Shown here: one piece after another, positions 48,115-60,860 of the stretch
Layout of the letters: every line of letters starts with the position of its first letter
Position numbering within the stretch: position 1 is the first letter of the stretch
Assembly (NCBI GenBank): GCA_037074705.1
Contig: CM073591.1
Coordinates: 34,266,587-34,330,586 of the forward strand
From: Zhengitettix transpicula
Lineage: Eukaryota; Arthropoda; Insecta; Orthoptera; Tetrigidae
DNA length: 64,000 nt
Direction of reading: 5' to 3'
Position numbers and translations under genes: made by a program
Notes under the pieces: generated by a model
Database searches by the model: none
The model's input: only the letters and a program-made list of their open reading frames with translations
What the model was told of the DNA's origin: nothing

Positions 48115-48250
48115 CAAAAGGAAAGGGTTTGAAAGATGAGGGAGGTAGCCAAGGGTTAACTAGATCCCCCGGGCTGTAGTTTAAGGATCCTACCCGGCAT
48201 TCTGCTAAAAGTGATACAGGACAAACCTTTGAAAACGTGCACGGTTTTTT
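48115..48250 (-). repeat. A-tailed retroposon copy 8 (internal fragment)
   Basis: Minus-strand internal part only, with GCCAAGGGTTAACTAG, CCCGGGCTGTAGTTTAAGG and GGACAAACC landmarks; it lacks both family ends. Confidence 0.7.
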
Positions 48251-48599
48251 CAACTGTTGCCTGTCGTGGTTCAATGTACGAGTAAGCAGTGAGGCCTTCT
48301 CAACATATTTCCAGATAATATTGGGTGTTACAAATTGAGACTCTCGTAATTCTAAACCATTTTCACAACAGATCATTGTGCGGTTTTGTTATAAATTATA
48401 TAAGATGATGGGATTCAACTCCTATATTTGCAAATTAATATTTAATGAAGTCACATTCGTAATATCCGAGAAATTAGTTTTTGGAGGCAAGGGGTTATGA
48501 CTGTCCACCAAATAAAAGTATACAACAATACGTTTTAAGACGACAAAAGAATTAGTCACTTGAGTGGGTGACGTTATTCAACCTCAACCCTTTCTGTCA

Positions 48600-49030
48600 G
48601 TTGCGTCAGGGTCTCAATTCTGACACCTGAAGGACAGCGGTTTTTCTATATAGATAAATGAAGCCGCGAATACAATTAATTGATCCATCAGTCTACCTGT
48701 TACTTTTCTGGATATGCACAGATGTACTCGCACATTGGAGCAGGTGAAGGGAGGGCTGTTAGTCGCGTCAACGCCCAGACACAAAGCGAGCAGATGCGCG
48801 TAGACGACAGCTGCCCCACGAGAGGGGGCTTTCAAATTGAAAATAGACTCAGCATGGGACATATGGACAACTTGTAGCAATCCTCCTCCAACTCAACTCA
48901 GCATTCAATACACCCACGGTGTTCCCCTGCGTTTACAACCCGTCTTGGTTCAGAGCAAATGTCGCAAACGCCGAGGTCAAACCAACAGATTTTCAAATTT
49001 ATTACGAACGTGTCCCACCTGGAATAGGCG
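48600..49030. promoter_or_regulatory. GC-richer intronic island between retroposon copies
   Basis: The block contains CAGGTG, CAGCTG and CATATG E-box cores within about 120 bases (48740-48865) and is not part of the retroposon family that flanks it. Open frames on both strands have no recognisable domain. Regulatory function is speculative. Confidence 0.25.
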
Positions 49031-49119
49031 AACAGGTTGAGTATATAAGTTTGAAAAGTCGGTCAAAATAAAACTTTTTTAAAAAAAAAAGTACATAGAC
49101 GTTTCCCAGATGGAGAGAA

Positions 49120-49478
49120 ATTATCTTTTTTTTAGGATTACAGGCTACATGAGGGTAATCCACGTTGGGCAACTCCCCTTTAATAGCATAGGAAGGGATT
49201 TGAAAGGGGGATGCGGAAGGGTAGGGGAAGGTAGCCAAGGGTTAACTAGGGCTCCCGGGCTATATGTTAAGGATCCTACCCGGCATTCGCCTAAAAGTAA
49301 TGCAGGGAAAACCCTAGAAAAACCTTTTTTTTTTTTAGGGCAACAGGCTACATGAGGGTGATCCACATTGGGCAACTCCCCTTTAATAGCATAGGGAGGG
49401 ATTTTAAAGGGGGGATGCGGAAGGGTAGAGGAAGGTAGCCAAGGGTTAACTAGGGCTCCCGGGCTATATGTATATATT
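49120..49478 (-). repeat. A-tailed retroposon copies 9 and 10 (tandem, same orientation)
   Basis: Two minus-strand copies lie back to back. One runs from about 49125 to 49325 and the next from the T run at 49326 to about 49473. Both carry CTACATGAGGGT, TTTAATAGCATAGG and GGCTCCCGGGCTATATG. The second ends abruptly at CTATATG. They are closely similar and therefore probably young or locally duplicated. The arrangement mirrors the three tandem copies at 3.7-4.8 kb. Confidence 0.8.
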
Positions 49479-49864
49479 CAGTGTGCTATAATTACATGCG
49501 ACAGAAGTTTAACTTCACGTAGTCTTTCATTGGTGGAATGGAGAAAATTTCGGCTATACATCAACAAATCCTATTCAGTAGTATTTTATATTTTATGCAA
49601 TATGCTAATTACCGTCAAAATATAAACGTAGTGAAAATTTATGGGGCACTAAATAATAATTTCAATCAATAAATCAGTTAATAACAATAAATAAATAAAA
49701 AATAACATGTCTGTAAAAGGTCATTAGCTGATTTATTAATTCAAAAACAGACGGAAAATACAAAGTTTTAATAATTTCAATCAATAAATTGCTACTTCAT
49801 TTTTCACTATCACTGTCTGTATATTACAATACCAAGTAATAAATCTTTATAATTTTATACACAG
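49479..49864. other. Intron 1 segment, no feature seen
   Basis: AT-rich; TTTCAATCAATAAAT occurs twice (near 49660 and 49778), a small local duplication. Confidence 0.45.
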
Positions 49865-50200
49865 TCTACACGTTGTGGTCACTTGCCTTTAATAGCATAG
49901 GAAGTGATGAGAGAATGGGAAAATGGATTAACTGCGGTTCGCGGCTTATAGTCTAAGGAACCTACCTGGCATTTGCCTACATGTGATGCAGGAGAAACAC
50001 ATAGTATAACCTATATTAGATAGATTGATCCCTCTGTGTTTGTCCCACGCCATTCCGATGACTGGAGATTGACTTGCTGATGGAACGCAGGACTTCCGAC
50101 TCTAATATGGAGGCAGCTGGCCGACTGCTCCAATGCAAGGAGAGTACAAATCTGCCAACCCGGTGTACACAAGCCCAGGTGTATGGTTAAGAAGCGAAGT
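49865..50200 (-). repeat. A-tailed retroposon copy 11 (old, diverged)
   Basis: Minus-strand relic with TTTAATAGCATAGGAAG, GATGCAGGA, TTGTCCCACGCC and GGAGGCAGCTGGCCGACTG landmarks in the family order but with many substitutions and small deletions. Confidence 0.65.
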
Positions 50201-50242
50201 TTGGAAGGTATACTACAGATATGATACTGAGATTTATTTTTT

Positions 50243-50560
50243 GTAGCGACAGGCTACTTGAGTCATTTACGTTGTGATACCTCCGCTTTAATAGCATAGG
50301 AACGGGTTTAAAGAGAGATATGGAACGGAGAGCAAGGTATCCCATAACTAAAGAGGGCCCTGGGGCTATATTTTAAGGATCCTAGTTCTAATTTGCCTAA
50401 ATATAATAATGGAAAACGTGTAGTGAATCAATCAAGTCGGGCTTTCGATACTTGTCCCACGCTGTTACGATGAATGGAATTGAGATTTATTCTACACGTT
50501 GAAGTGGCGGATTCTGAATGGTGCTCCACTATTGATGTAATCTGTAACCTCACTTCTGTT
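50243..50560 (-). repeat. A-tailed retroposon copy 12 (old, diverged)
   Basis: Minus-strand relic with GACAGGCTACTTGAG, TTTAATAGCATAGG, TTAAGGATCCTA and CTTGTCCCACGC landmarks. It follows copy 11 in the same orientation, extending the 44.7-50.6 kb cluster in which all seven family members have the same strand. Confidence 0.6.
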
Positions 50561-53060
50561 ACACAAAATGTTGTTTACCTCGTCGCAGTAATACCATCAA
50601 AATAAAAATTTAAAATTAAAATACAGATATTAACATATCAGTATTTTAATTTAAAAATTTTTATAGCCCAGATTTGGACAATACAAATGAAGTTATTTTT
50701 TAGTCCGCCTTTCTCTTCCTCAAAAAATTTTTTGAATAACGGAAATATCAACGGCAAACTTAGTAAATAATAAATCGATATGTTCATATTATCCGAATAT
50801 TAGTAACTGAGAACAATCACCAGTGATGACTATTTCTGTGGCGCTGCTGTTATTCTAAATCATCTACTTGCTATTCAACGATTCCACTAGATCAGTTTAT
50901 ATCAGTGAATAAATATTTAAAGGACTAAATTTGCTCTTTAAGTCCGACATTCAACTAATTGTAGTCTAATGTGAGGATGATTAGTGTTTTAAGTATTAAC
51001 TCTGGTGTTAGCATATTGTAGTTATTTTTTGGCCTACTCCAAATGTTTAATCTGCTAGAAGAATACCGCAGTACTCTTTCAATCGAAGTGAACATATTTT
51101 ATCGTTCTTCGTGCTGATCAACAATTTTATCAAATTTTATCGTGTAATGTTCACTAATATTCGTGTTCTGTAGATACACTAGTTGTTTCCACCCGAATAA
51201 GACTTGTATATGTTTTCAGGGAATGTCAATTTTTTAATTTACAGTTATTTTATGGGATGATAATAAATATTTTGGTCTGGTTTACTGGCGCATTTCCATA
51301 ATTTGAACTCATAAAGCATAAGTAAACATAGTCATTAACGGCAGTCAAACAGATTTTGTCGTCGGTCTCATGCAATTGTGAATCAGAATGCATAAGGTCA
51401 ACACGCATGTTGATGAAGCATGGACATCATCGTTTCCTCATTAAGGATTGCGTGTTGTTATAAAAGTCCATGTTCTCAGGTACAAAATAATGTGAATCCA
51501 GATTTCATTCCTGGAGATACCAGTGGTCCGTGTGTCGCTGAATGTTACTGGATGCAGTAAATACACTTATTTGTGAACGCCCTCTTACCGTGGTCAGCAG
51601 CTGTAAGGAATTAGCGAACCCTGAAACATCCATCACCTGTCCATAGTCATTAGTCCTTCCCACAAACAGAGGTAACGAGTCTTGCCTAAGCTCGTTATCT
51701 TCTGATCCTCCACCTGGATCCAGCCGCAGAAACCAAGTTACGGACAACAACATGACAAATAGGATTCAGCTCACGGTTAGCCATGGAACCAGTAAGAAAA
51801 AGTAATTAGTAAATAATTAGTTTGTAAAAGACGTGCGATAGTGAAAATGTACAACACACGCAAGATCACAATATTGCAAACGCAGAACGAGTGGACTCGG
51901 ATATGGAAAGGATTCCGGGATCTGACGCTAATAAGACGATTCGAAAAATTTAACCCAGACGTGTAAAGAACGGCTTCTTTGTTGGTATTGGGTGTTGAAT
52001 CTGTGAATTTTTAAATGTAATTAAAATAACGCATAGACAATATCAGTGTATGTGTAATAATGGTTCTTCATAATTTTATCGGAGGTTAATTGAGGTTAAA
52101 ATAATTAACACCCAGAAAAAATGTACAAATTATTAAATATAAAATATACAGGGAGAGATAATGTTCAAAGTTTCAAAAAATGGAAAATGTGTCAATAAAG
52201 GACTCCTAGTCGATTTACCCTAATTATTTCTCTCCCGAATGACATGCAACCCTGACGGTTTCAATGTCTACTCGACGCCCTCAGTTACATACGGCCTGGT
52301 CATTTTCTCTTCTCCAGAAATATTACTTTATTTCACCCCAAAACATCAATAACTTAGTTGATTTTTTGTTCTACTTACGTAAATTCCAATAAATAAATTA
52401 CGTATGTTCAATTAAAAATTTATTCTTGAAGGGCATTAGGATTTGTGACATGTATGATTCAGCTAAAGTTGCTCTTCCTGGTAAACACACCTGAGTTGAA
52501 AGGTATTTTTACGAATTATTTTCTTACTACATGTCCTGATCTGATCTAAGGGCGTTCAAATTCCGTGTTACCTGTCGCTTCTTGATTGGGAGCACCAACC
52601 TGGAAATTTCCAGAATTGTTTTATTCCTGACTTTATCAACTGATACCCGATATTCGCTGCAAACACTCACATAGAGATTATTTTCTGTGGAGACATAATT
52701 AGTATTTAATAATAGGATAAAATTCACGTGTAACGATACAAAATACTTTTTTCTGCATGATTTTTGGAAGTTTGGTTATATTTGATTATTTTTCATACCT
52801 ATCCACATACGACAGAATTTTGTAAGAAATTTTGGAGGCTATGAGTCCGGTAGGGTTCCTGTTAATACTTTTACAAATATAAATGATCATAACTGATTAA
52901 GCATTCGAGGTACGACAATTTCACCATGAGAAAGATCAGAATTATCCCTGATACCTTTGACTTCTAGTTATTAGCTACTGGCGATTTTTGACGCTGACAA
53001 TTCTGTAAACGTAAACAAGAAAAATGTTTTCCAATTTTACACATTTACCTCTGCCTATAA
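50561..53060. other. Intron 1, right part: no feature seen
   Basis: AT-rich with a slightly GC-richer part near 51340-51760. The open frame on the minus strand at 51505-51753 has no recognisable domain. No RNA gene or known repeat recognised. Confidence 0.45.
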
Positions 53061-53807
53061 TACGAGAGTTATTCGGAAAGTAATGTCCGAATTCTTATAA
53101 AACAAACCATCATAGATTTTTTTAAATAAATTATTATTTAATTCCTTACAAGTTTCTCAATTTTTCTATATAGTTATTTGTCTAACGTTCTACAAGCTTT
53201 TGTATGCTAAGTCATACACGTCTGCCAACTGTGAGGATAACCAGTGTTTAACAGCTTATTTTGCCTCGTCATCTCTGGCGTCATGAGAAATCCACGTCTC
53301 GTCCCCTGTGAGATTCTTCTCTAAAATCTTATCACCGTCCTCATAATATCGGTCCAAAAAATCAAGAGCACAGTCCATTATTTTCATCTCTCTCTGAAAA
53401 TTAGCAATTTCACAAATGGTGCGCCCGTTGGATTCTCAGGCTGCTTACTGAGAAGACTAAATGAAAAGAATGGCTTGTGTTCTTGGTTTTTTGGAACGAT
53501 ATTATAAGAAAGATGATAATTTTTTAGAAACGATTGTCGCAAGGAGACGAGACGTATGTTTCTCACACGACCCCAGAGATGACGAGGTGGAAGAAGCAGT
53601 TAAAATCTGGTTATCCTCACAGGCGGCAGACGTCTACGACTTAGGCATACAAAAGCTTGTAGAACGTTACGACAAATGTTTGAACAAATTGGTAAAATAT
53701 GAAGAAAAATATAAAATCATGTAATTAAATAAAAAGTTTGTTGAAAACATCTGTGATGGTTTATGTTTTATAAGAAATCTGACCTTACTTTCCGAATAAC
53801 CCTCGAA
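53061..53807. mobile_element. Fold-back mariner element made of two internally deleted arms
   Basis: Outer ends are inverted repeats: CGAGAGTTATTCGGAAAGTA from 53063 and its near-perfect inverse ending at 53805. TA precedes the left end; AA follows the right end (a TA duplication with one change). On the plus strand, 53461-53724 encodes the transposase C-terminus (AVKIWLSSQAADVYDLGIQK, ERYDKCLN). On the minus strand the left arm encodes the equivalent MDCALDFLDRYY, TGDETWISHD, AVKHWLSSQLADVYDL with stops. Both arms jump from the GDETW/SHD region straight to RDDE, skipping the other catalytic Asp residues, so they share one internal deletion. The family relation is recognised from protein motifs; the element is dead. 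Confidence 0.8.
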
Positions 53808-54187
53808 CAGGTCAATGAATATGCTACCTTATTTTTTTATTATATGTCCCTCAAAATTATTTATTTAATTTTTGCTTCATTCACGCTAAATGTTTACGTT
53901 CACAATTTTTTTCGTGGTACAGATGTTTTATGTAATCAGGTCGTTACGAACGAGTATCATCATTTCACTATTCACCTGAACTACAAATTAGGTTAACCAA
54001 AAAGCTACTTGAATTCCGTTCCTTACCATTACCATTCCGGTTCACAAAGCCTCAACCTCGTTATGTATTATAATTTATTTACTGTATTCATCATTCATTT
54101 ACTTTTTTTACTCACAGATGAGGTAATTTTGTGTATGTAGTAACGGTTATCGAGGTCTGCTCTGATTTGCTCCTGTTTGTGTGGCAG

Positions 54188-54363
54188 GGGCTGAAGGAGC
54201 GTTCAAGAAGCTGAAGCCGGAGCCGCAGTCGCTGCTCGGGGGCGGCAGCGGGGGCGGAGGTCCGTCGCCCCCGGGGTCTACGCCGCAGCACGCAGGACAC
54301 ACGCCCACCACCGCGTCCTGCCCCACCCCCGCTCGTCGGCGTCATCGGACCACCTTCACTCAG
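54188..54363 (+). CDS. Prop1: Homeobox gene exon 2: linker and homeodomain residues 1-10
   Basis: The acceptor TGTGTGGCAG|GGG (54187/54188) follows a T-rich tract; the donor is CAG|GTGCGA (54363/54364). The exon enters in phase 1 and exits in phase 0. It encodes AEGAFKKLKPEPQS, a Gly/Ser/Pro linker, a His/Thr/Pro stretch and RRRHRTTFTQ, the homeodomain N-terminal arm (R5 and F8 in place). The sharp jump in GC against the AT-rich introns supports exon status. The flanking fold-back mariner ends only 382 bases upstream. The minus-strand open frame here is a shadow. Confidence 0.9.
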
Positions 54364-57300
54364 GTGCGAAAAACATACTGGATTCCCAGAAAAGTATTGA
54401 AATCCATTAATATTAGCTTTTAATCACATTACAAAGACCCAGTGTGAGGAACGTTCAAGGATGTAGCGTAACACACTTAAATTCAAAATTACGCTTTTAA
54501 TTTTTTATTTACTCGTTTAATAATATATACATTATATTTCTTTTACACGTACTTTAAGATACTACCTTTAACTCTATAAATTATTCAATCAAGTATGCAA
54601 GACAAATCAGAAATAAGGGGTTTATCTAGGCAATGCATAATGCGTTTCGAAATCAGTAATAATAGTAAAGGAATATACACTTTAAAATAATTTCTGTATG
54701 CAAGTTAGTAAGAAAATATACTAAAATTTGAATGTAGCGAATTACTAAGCACTAAGACACAAAGGACGTAGGATGGACACGAACACTTTTGACAAAGTTA
54801 ATTAATTTTAAATAAATTTCTGATATATTTAGAAAACAAATACAATTTTAAATAAGGTTTTTATGTATTATAACCCCACCGGTTTTTAATCCCTCCCAAT
54901 AAATATTAAAATAAACTTTTTTAATTTCTAAACCAAGTAGATTTGGGCAGATAATTTAATCATATTAATCAACAAAACAAAAAACTTGTCGATAAATATT
55001 GCTAAATTATCGGCCAAAATTTCCTATGTTTCAAAAAATATATAACATATAGAGATAAAGCTTATACAAGGCTCATGCCACACGGTCATGGTTAAGTTAA
55101 TTAAGGTATGTGAATAAAAAATTATTAATGGAGTTCTAAAATTTATTGAGACCTGTAGAGTTATAATACATAAATACCAAATATAAAAATCAGTCATATT
55201 AAATTCTAAATAAGTTACATCATGGAATTATTAAATAATCTTCACAATTTTTGGTAATTCAGAAGAAAAACGAGCCTAGAACTTGGACAATTAATCATAA
55301 AAGACGAGAAAACATTACTTGACTAACCAATGTATACAATTCTGTAAGGTAAAATTTTGTTTATTTACAAATTTTTTTAGTTTAATTTTCTGGTATTCAA
55401 AATTTCAAACTTAGAGAACGTTTACAATTTTACGTTCACCAATTTTAATATATAACTTTATATCCAAGTCACAACCTGAAGGACGGACGACTTGGTTCCG
55501 AAGTGACAGTCAAAATATGAATCATGAATGAGGTTGTAAGTCTATTCCGCCTAATTTTCATCGTGATAATACCATTTTTGAACCATTAAATATTTGTTTT
55601 CCAACAAAAAAAATACCGAAATTCTACTTTTGACAGTTCGATAGATATCGCTGTAACTGCAATATTATTGCAATGTCTGTGGAAAATTGTACATTTTGAT
55701 ACTTTATAATAATACGGAGTTCACTGGAACTAATTTGAATCTCTAGGAATTAATATTCTTAGTTTTCTAGAACCAGTCATATAAGGTTCCGAGTGAAGTT
55801 TAATAATATATCCAAACTAGCTAATAGTCTGAAAAACAAAAACAAATACAGTCACTGTTGTACAAAAATTATAAAAGCAATTAAGAATAATTTAAATAAC
55901 ATTATACTATTAAGTTAGAAATTTATTATGAATTAAGAATTTATATAATTATAATATAAAACCCATTAAAGTAGACACGACGTTTCATCTCTATATTTGG
56001 GACCACATCATTCAATTAAATAGCATAACTTCAAAATCTTAAAAATTATTTACCTGAAATGTAGGGGAACAAAATATTCCAAGGTGTTATAGATAAATAT
56101 AAATGTCATTAAGAACAATTAATGCGATATATTGATGCGAAAAAATAAAGCATTTGAATATTTATTGAATTTACTCAATCTTTCGTTCTTCCAAAATAAC
56201 TACCTCCTTAGGTTCGAAATTATTCTTGTGTATTTGGAAACTGAAAACGAATTATCTGGCTGGCTAAAACTTACCGGAAAGCGTGACTGGGAAAACAAGT
56301 CATAAAATGAGGATTGCAGATGCTGATCCCCCGCGGAGAAACAGATCCATATCCTTAATTAAGCCACGAAATTGCTAACGACGCTAACGCGCGTAATTGG
56401 ACAAAAGTGGTAGGTAAAAGCTTTTAATAGGATCATCAATAATGATGGAGAATAAGTTGAAAAATTTTTAGAATAATATTGAAGTTTAAATAAGGAATCA
56501 GTATTTTAGTCTTATTACGATTGTTTTATTGTTTACGGGTACATTTTATATATATTCTATGATTTTAAAATAAATAAAATTATTTTAAGAGTACAGCCAT
56601 TGATTAGGTACCCCTGAACACATTACAAATGTTCCACCTAATTTATTTTTCAAACCATAATTTTTTAAATACTAAGTACAAAATAACTATTAAACTTGAT
56701 GAATGAACAATATTCATTAAGGACAATCCGCAGGATTAAGTGAAACCCACAGATATAACTATAAAAATGTTTCAGTTTAGAAGTAATTTAATTAAATTAC
56801 CTTCATTAAAAAGAATCTATAGAAATTTCTATATACATCCGATAGGATAATTTATCACAAAACCAGCGAGTATGAGCTTGATAAATTTTCATTTTTCTCT
56901 TCCATGCTCTCGATTTGTTATTTCCTCTAAATCTCTAGAGTTACCTTTTACAATTTTACATATTAGTGTTTTTTCACTTCAGTAGTTCTAAAACGCGTTC
57001 TACATTGTATGAAAATTGGTTGATAAGAGATCGTTTCTAAAAGCAAATTTTGTCTTAAGTCTTACAGAACTCTTACTTCTGAAGCTCATCGTTCTAATTC
57101 AATTTTCGATATCAACTAATGTTTCTATTTTCTGATTCGTATTTTACTCTAACTGTGTGGTTTTATTTCTTAAACAGTACAGAAATATTGGATTTTAAAT
57201 TCTAATTTACATTGACCAATATAACTAATAGTTTGACTAAATTTTTTTTTTCGTTCCGACTATCCAAGTAATGAAACTTGTAACAGTTACTTGTATAAGA

Positions 57301-58350
57301 GACTAAATCCGATAGACATCGTTTATAATTTAAAAATCTCTAAGTCGAATAAAAATTAGACGGCAAACAAAGTTACAAAATGTGATTATGGCAGTTATCA
57401 ACAAACAGATTCTAAAATTCATTTAAAACAATAAATGATACATTAACAATCACCTTGTTGCACGCAGACTGTCCAACCGCATTCACCAGTATCATTTGAC
57501 GAGGAATTCATTGCGTGAGAATTAATGCTATTCTCATGCTGTAGCGCGGGGTTGTATAACATCTAGGCAACCATGGTCTACCACTAGATATGCTATTAGT
57601 AAAATTTGAAGATGGTACTTAACCTTCTGGTATCTTACGTTCATTATCAGTATAGAATCGATGTGTTCTTTGTGAAGTGGATCGAATTATTAATAATGGT
57701 TGCGGAATAAATGCGAACTGTCAGATAGCAGTACATATTGGTCGAGACCTGAAGACAGTTTTGATTCAAGACATAGTAAATACAAAAAGGATAACCATGT
57801 GATATATATATATTTAAAAACATAATGAAATAAAAATCCATTTGTGGCAAAAAAGTGTAATTAATCCAGGAAAGTGTCGAGTACCTAAGACGTTCTTTTT
57901 TCAATTATGTGCCACTTCCTTCATTTTCGGTTCATAAAATAGATTGGCGGCTAGTGGATTCTTGTCGATAGTTTGGGATTATTAGGAAGGGCATAATAAA
58001 ATTATTTATTTTTATTCAATGCCGAGGCGTTCTACTCCTTTCGTCCTACTCATTTGCTCGGTGTTACAACTTGAAAAGGAACAACCAACGAATGTTTCTC
58101 ATAGAACCATACCTGTTGTCATTAAAATTCAAATCCGAAATATACGTTTAGGTCTAACACAGTTAAGTTTGCATACAATTATTGCCGAGAATCTGATAAA
58201 TATACAATTCTGAAATGTCTTTATTCATCGACATCTTTGACGCCGTCTCGAACGTGAAGCTAGAAACACGGAATATAGTTGTACGAAGTACCGATAGTTG
58301 ACCCTGGATTGAACAAGTTTTGAAATCATTGAAGTTTGTTATTTGTGCAG
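54364..58350 (+). other. Intron 2 of the homeobox gene (4.0 kb)
   Basis: A phase 0 intron splits the homeodomain between Q10 and E11. It is AT-rich throughout. A slightly GC-richer part at about 56270-56400 contains CTTAATTAAGC and GCGTAATTGG, and TAATTTAATTA is at 56784-56794; all may be chance. No transposon or RNA gene recognised. Confidence 0.85.
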
Positions 58351-58458
58351 GAGCAGTTGGCCGAGCTGGAAGCTGCGTTCTCTAAATCCCACTACCCGGA
58401 CATTTACTGCCGCGAGGAGCTGGCCAGGACCACGAAGCTCAACGAAGCGCGCATCCAG
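58351..58458 (+). CDS. Prop1: Homeobox gene exon 3: homeodomain residues 11-46
   Basis: The acceptor GTTATTTGTGCAG|GAG and the donor CAG|GTCAGT bound a 108-base phase 0 exon of 36 codons. It encodes [29 protein letters not shown] and LNEARIQ, covering helix 1 (with L16 and F20), helix 2 (L34, L40) and the start of helix 3. The splice after residue 46, before VWFQNRR, is the intron position shared by many paired-class homeobox genes. SHYPDIY.REELA places it in the paired-like group; [12 protein letters not shown] points to Prop1. Confidence 0.95.
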
Positions 58459-60339
58459 GTCAGTGCAGTTCCATAATTTAATTTGAAACTTATAAAAAGA
58501 AAATATTTTAAATATACAATTATAAAATTTAAATATTGTCTGAAGGTTTTTATTCAAAGTATTCTAATTATGTGGAAAGTAGCAAATCACTGTAGGAAAT
58601 AGCACCGTGCATGTTGATAAAATATGATTGCATCATTATCAACTGCAGAATGAATGAGGAATTCTAGTATCTTCATTTAATTTAACACAGTGTCTTCTTT
58701 ATCTGCATCTTCTTGAGGCTTGTCGAATTCTTGAGTAATGAGGCAGTTATTAAAACTTCAAATTGATAATCTATAGAATGGACTACACTCCGAATATTTA
58801 AATACAGAAATCTTTATGTACATTTTCTGATTGTTATATTGTTAATCTGGCTAGCCAAAGTTCTCGGGAGCTCCTCACATATTTTTAACTCTCAATTTCC
58901 TGCAGACAGTAACCTGTATGCGAAAGATTACACCATAATAGCATTGGCTCAGGATAACGGATAGAATTACAATTTTTGAGGGAGGTTGTTTTGAATTCCA
59001 TTAGAAAAAACTGGTGGAATTGCAAAGGGTAATATTTTAAAAAGGGATTAATATAAGTTTATGACAGAAAAAGAGAAAAGTTTGAGAAATGTTCCCAGTG
59101 ATGGTACAAATCCAGAACGGCACAATAATAGGTAAAAAAACGCACAAGTGCTCCGCATTCATGTATTTATTTAAATATTCGGACTTTAATTTTGTCACAT
59201 CGTGTTCAGATGTACTGCTGGGAGTTTCTGTACAGTTATTAAGGCGCCAGTCTACCTCGAACGGGTTGTCGCCGTCAGATTAGAGACCATAAATAACACC
59301 TTAGGACGAGAAATAATTCTCATTAGACGAAAGAAGTCTGGTCACTACAATTCCAGTTAAGTAGGATCATTTGGTAAAAATCCTAAAAAGTCAGAGATTT
59401 CAGAGGAGTGTCTTGAGGACTATTATTTTTAAAAAGAAGCAAGGAGCAATAATTATTATTTTCGTTTCGAGGTGGCGAATTATTTAAACGATCACCATTA
59501 TTTTGGAATTGTGGAAATTATTTGGAAGTGGTTACTAGTTGGAAATTGAAGAAAGGCTGACGGCCTTAACACCGATAGTTCTGCGCAGTGCAGGGATTTT
59601 TTTGTAACTTACCTCTTACCATTGCCGAGCACTGGTTATGCCGTCGAGACTGATATTATTTTGTAACTGCTCACATATATTCACCAATACCCTGTAGTAT
59701 AAATTCTTATTGTTCTATTTTATGTTAACTAAATACTTTTTTTATAAACTTCATATATATAAATTTGTAAATATATTTATTTTAAATCTTTTTATGTTAT
59801 TTTATTTCAATTTGAAACTCTAAATTACTAATACTTAGAAATCTGGTTCTCCTGGGTTTGGTTTGAACCAAGAAAATTCATAAGTAGATGAGAATTTCGA
59901 CACTTTTTTACGCACTCTGAATCCCTTGTTCCCTGAATTCAGTTTAATTTCACTACGAAACGTTAGGCCTCCTTCCTCTTCAAATATCCTTGTATCGGTA
60001 ACATCTTTATACCAGTAAATTCAGAAACTCTGCTTCCATCTGAGATCATCGTTAGGAAGTTGTATTTGTCCCTTTACTCCAAAATCTCTTCGACGAGTCA
60101 TCGAAAAATTTTCCAAAATCATTACTTCTTACAACATTGATATCCATTAAGAAACGCATATTACCATGTTACGTGAATTTCGAGGGTCGTATGACGGCAT
60201 ACATTGACCCGTTCTGTGGTTCGTATCAACAGTTCAAGATGCCAAGAGTGATTTACAATTGAGACTGTGCTGGAATTCGAAGAACAATTACTACTTTGAG
60301 GTGACGATTATTGTGGTTTGCTTCACGAAAAAAAAGGGT

Positions 60340-60860
60340 CGTTGATTAGTTGCAGCGAAAGCGAAAGAAACGACGTGTTGACAGTAAAAACTGATGTTGA
60401 AGCGGCGACCACGACCACGCGCGGCTCTCTATAATGGGGTCGATCCAGCGCATCGGATATTGTTCGCTAATTGGGCGCCTGTTTTCACACAAAACTACTT
60501 GCCGTCGCATATAAAGCGCGGTTAACGCGATTTGGTCTGGCTCGCCCGCTGATGTCATTACAAGGACAGCGATACTGCAAAAGCTCCGGCCTGATCGATA
60601 TGTGCTCGTCCGTATCGTAACTCAATCGCACTCCATAACATGGAAAGCAGAACAAAAGCTTTTAAGGGAGCCGCGTTCCTCAATTAGAGCGTGCGTTTCT
60701 CTCCACAACGGTCTTAACGGGAAATTATCCTCAAAGTCGGCGAGAACGTTTAGAGTGATCGGCAAACTGTCCGGGGACAGAAGCTGGTCCGGTCGCATTT
60801 TTGGCCGACGACCAACTAACTCTAATACGGCTTCCACCATTGCACCTCTTGGCTGACCAT
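60340..60860. promoter_or_regulatory. GC-rich island in intron 3, candidate enhancer
   Basis: A sharply bounded CpG-containing block contains GCTAATTGGG (near 60467) and TCAATTAGAG (near 60680). It resembles no repeat seen elsewhere here. Open frames on both strands (60602-60856 plus, 60840-60622 minus, 60558-60346 minus) overlap and have no recognisable domain, which argues against coding. It could be conserved noncoding DNA serving the homeobox gene. Confidence 0.4.

Larger units (their letters stand above)
29174..54187 (+). other. Intron 1 of the homeobox gene (25.0 kb)
   Basis: The donor CAG|GTCAGT and the acceptor TTTGTGTGGCAG|GG give matching phase 1: one G from exon 1 plus GG from exon 2 make a Gly codon. 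The intron is mainly AT-rich. It carries Penelope-like fragments, retroposon copies, a SINE fragment, a fold-back mariner and several GC-richer islands, listed separately. Large first introns rich in regulatory DNA are common in developmental homeobox genes. No other gene is evident inside it on either strand. Confidence 0.8.

Noticed and set aside
56784..56794. TAATTTAATTA as a paired-class dimer site (also at 41707-41717)
   Set aside because: It fits TAATNNNATTA, but such strings are expected by chance in DNA this AT-rich and there is no clustering.
59089..59160. Possible last homeodomain exon (open frame with VQIQN)
   Set aside because: It resembles VWFQNRR only at Q and N, lacks the invariant W and R residues, and has a poor acceptor.
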